From positions 310,001-374,000 of the forward strand of contig NZ_FOWE01000005.1 in NCBI RefSeq assembly GCF_900115395.1: 64,000 nucleotides of DNA. Direction: 5' to 3'. A model generated the notes under the pieces. It made no database searches and had not been told where the DNA came from. It saw only the letters and a list, made by a program, of their open reading frames with translations. Source of the DNA: Geodermatophilus obscurus. Lineage in GTDB: Bacteria > Actinomycetota > Actinomycetes > Mycobacteriales > Geodermatophilaceae. Positions within the stretch are counted from its first letter, which is position 1. Each line of letters opens with the position of its first letter. Positions 62,804-64,000 of the stretch are shown piece by piece. The translations under genes and the position numbers were made by a program.

Positions 62804-63379
62804 TCAGCGGCCGGGCACCGGCTGCAGCGGCAGCCGGGCGCCGAGGATGGCGAACGGGCGGGCGTCGCCGGGGAAGTGGTGGCCGCGGGCGAGGTCGACG
62901 AAGCCGTCGGCGTGGTAGAGCCGGAAGGCCTTGGTGTCGGCGTCGGGGGTGGACAGCAGCGCGACGGGTGCGTCGACCCCCTCGACCAGCGCGTGCAGCA
63001 GCCGCCGGCCCAGGCCCCGGCTCTGCGTGTCGGGGTGCACGTGCAGCTCGCAGACCTCGAAGGCGCCGGGCAGCCACCGCTTGGCCGTGCGCCGGTCCAG
63101 CGCCGCGCGCACCTGGTCGTGCCACCACTGGCCGGGGGCGACGAGGTAGCCGTAGCCGAAGCCGACGAGCTGCTCGCCGTCGGGGGTGGGGGCGAACCCG
63201 CCCACGGCGCGGAAGCCGGGCCGCTCGGTGTGCTGGACGGCGTAGCCGTACCGGCCGGCCACCACCGAGGCGTCGTAGCCCATCGCGGCGCCGTAGATGG
63301 CCAGCGCCTCGTGCATGTGGTCGCGCAGCCACCCGACGGGCAGCTCCGTCACCCGCGCCGCGGGCGTCGTGCCGGTCAC
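62804..63379 (-). CDS. GNAT family N-acetyltransferase
   Basis: A 191-residue acyl-CoA-dependent acetyltransferase. The acetyl-CoA site is ELHVHPDTQSRGLGRRLLHAL (in part, with the Q-x-x-G-x-G/A motif as QSRGLG), followed by TKAFRLYHADGFVDL, typical of the last strand and helix. The substrate is unknown. It lies between the ybaK-type gene (28 nt upstream) and the CrtI-like gene, in the same unit. GTG 63379 is the start. Confidence 0.88.
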   Translation of the reverse strand: MTGTTPAARVTELPVGWLRDHMHEALAIYGAAMGYDASVVAGRYGYAVQHTERPGFRAVGGFAPTPDGEQLVGFGYGYLVAPGQWWHDQVRAALDRRTAKRWLPGAFEVCELHVHPDTQSRGLGRRLLHALVEGVDAPVALLSTPDADTKAFRLYHADGFVDLARGHHFPGDARPFAILGARLPLQPVPGR

Positions 63380-63407
63380 GGTCTCTCCCTGTTCTCGGGC
63401 GCGCTGC

Positions 63408-63947
63408 TCACGGACCCACCGTGGCGGCGGGCCGGGGGTCGGCGGCAGCGGGGCCGGTGGCGCCGGGGCCGTCGCCGACCTCGGCGGGGGTGCCGCCGGT
63501 CAGCCGCAGCAGCTCGTCGTAGGTGGTGGGGAACACGGCCGAGGGGTGGCCGGCCGCGGCCCACACCCGGTCGTACCGGGCGAGCTCGACGTCGACGAGC
63601 GTGCCGATGGGCGCCGGGTGGCCGATCGGCGCCACCCCGCCGATGGGCTGGCCGGTGTGCTCGCGGACGAAGTCGGCGGAGGCGCGCTGGACGCGGGGCA
63701 CGCCGAGCAGCGCGGCCACCCGGGCGGTGTCGACCCGGTGGGCGCCGCTGGTGAGCACCAGCAGCGGCTGCCCGCCGGCGTCGAAGACCAGGCTGTTGGC
63801 GATGGCGCCGACCGGGACGCCGAGCCCGGCGGCGGCCTCCGCGGCGGTGCGCGCACCGGCCGGGACCCCGCGGACCTCCCCGCCGGCGCCGGCCGCGGCC
63901 AGCAGGTCGGCGATGGCGGCCACCCGGGGGTGGTCGGGTCGGCTCAT
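63408..63947 (-). CDS. YbaK/EbsC-type aminoacyl-tRNA deacylase
   Basis: A 179-residue editing-domain protein that hydrolyses mischarged tRNA (for example Cys-tRNAPro). TAAEAAAGLGVPVGAIANSLVF (in part), VLTSGAHRVDTARVA, and GQPIGGVAPIGHP are the core motifs; Lys in the first motif of E. coli YbaK is replaced by Asn (ANSLVF), as in the YeaK/PrdX-like subset. ATG 63947 follows CAGGAT by 7 nt (leaderless). First gene of the operon ending with the flavin reductase. Confidence 0.88.
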   Translation of the reverse strand: MSRPDHPRVAAIADLLAAAGAGGEVRGVPAGARTAAEAAAGLGVPVGAIANSLVFDAGGQPLLVLTSGAHRVDTARVAALLGVPRVQRASADFVREHTGQPIGGVAPIGHPAPIGTLVDVELARYDRVWAAAGHPSAVFPTTYDELLRLTGGTPAEVGDGPGATGPAAADPRPAATVGP

Positions 63948-64000
63948 GGCGCCGATCCTGCCACCGCTGTCGTACCCCCGCCGTAGCGTCCGCCGCACCG

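Overview
The window is chromosomal DNA of a very GC-rich actinobacterium. Gene content and order resemble the Mycobacterium tuberculosis Rv2204c-Rv2172c stretch (erpA, asnB, ctaC/ctaF, qcrCAB-ctaE, trpD, DEDD exonuclease/GIY-YIG, NlpC/P60, pimB', fadD15, SRPBCC, ArsA-like, acyltransferase, exoribonuclease, aroG, pknL, Rv2175c-like, GGPP synthase, MTHFR). Carotenoid genes, a chemoreceptor and frequent leaderless promoters (a TANNNT box 6-8 nt before ATG/GTG) suggest a pigmented, probably motile member of Geodermatophilaceae (Blastococcus, Geodermatophilus, Modestobacter). The family assignment is inference; no rRNA is present. No tRNA, rRNA, IS element, prophage or CRISPR array was seen.

Layout. 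1-4.0 kb: holin-like protein (cut by the window edge), small ORF, aldo/keto reductase, TetR regulator with two operators and a divergent alpha/beta hydrolase, DUF3043 protein. 4.0-14.0 kb: Fe-S carrier ErpA, asparagine synthetase with two small membrane proteins, and most of the cytochrome bcc-aa3 respiratory supercomplex in two convergent blocks (ctaC-ctaF on +, ctaE-qcrC-qcrA-qcrB on -) separated by about 0.8 kb without a gene. 14.1-24.3 kb: receiver-like protein and trpD, Lrp-type domain protein, exonuclease/GIY-YIG protein, two cell-wall peptidases (one a NlpC/P60-VanY fusion, the other behind a cyclic di-AMP riboswitch), membrane metalloprotease and PimB'-like mannosyltransferase. 24.3-31.5 kb: acyl-CoA ligase, SRPBCC, ArsA-like protein with a broken P-loop, small Cys protein, ROK glucokinase, membrane protein, 1-acylglycerol-3-phosphate acyltransferase, exoribonuclease. 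31.5-39.3 kb: methyl-accepting chemotaxis protein, thioesterase, phosphofructokinase with pyrophosphate-type residues, class II DAHP synthase, threonine aldolase, secreted subtilase. 39.3-49.1 kb: endonuclease IV, PASTA kinase PknL, glyA behind a ZTP riboswitch, Rv2175c-like DNA-binding protein, crtB-crtI-GGPP synthase, MTHFR. 49.1-64 kb: LolA/RseB-like protein plus ABC transporter operon, MmyB-type regulator and divergent SDR, ArsR-SRPBCC regulator with a promoter-embedded palindrome, lipase, CDP-alcohol phosphatidyltransferase, ribokinase-family kinase, and a six-gene operon (YbaK, GNAT, CrtI-like oxidoreductase, carotenoid biosynthesis protein, GT2 glycosyltransferase, flavin reductase).

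Functional themes are the menaquinol-to-oxygen electron chain, envelope building and remodelling, one-carbon/aromatic amino-acid metabolism, and C40 carotenoid synthesis (GGPP to phytoene to desaturated carotene, with a second operon likely for end-group modification and glycosylation). Three kinds of dispersed or tandem palindromic repeats sit just 3' of genes and are the least explained part of the window.
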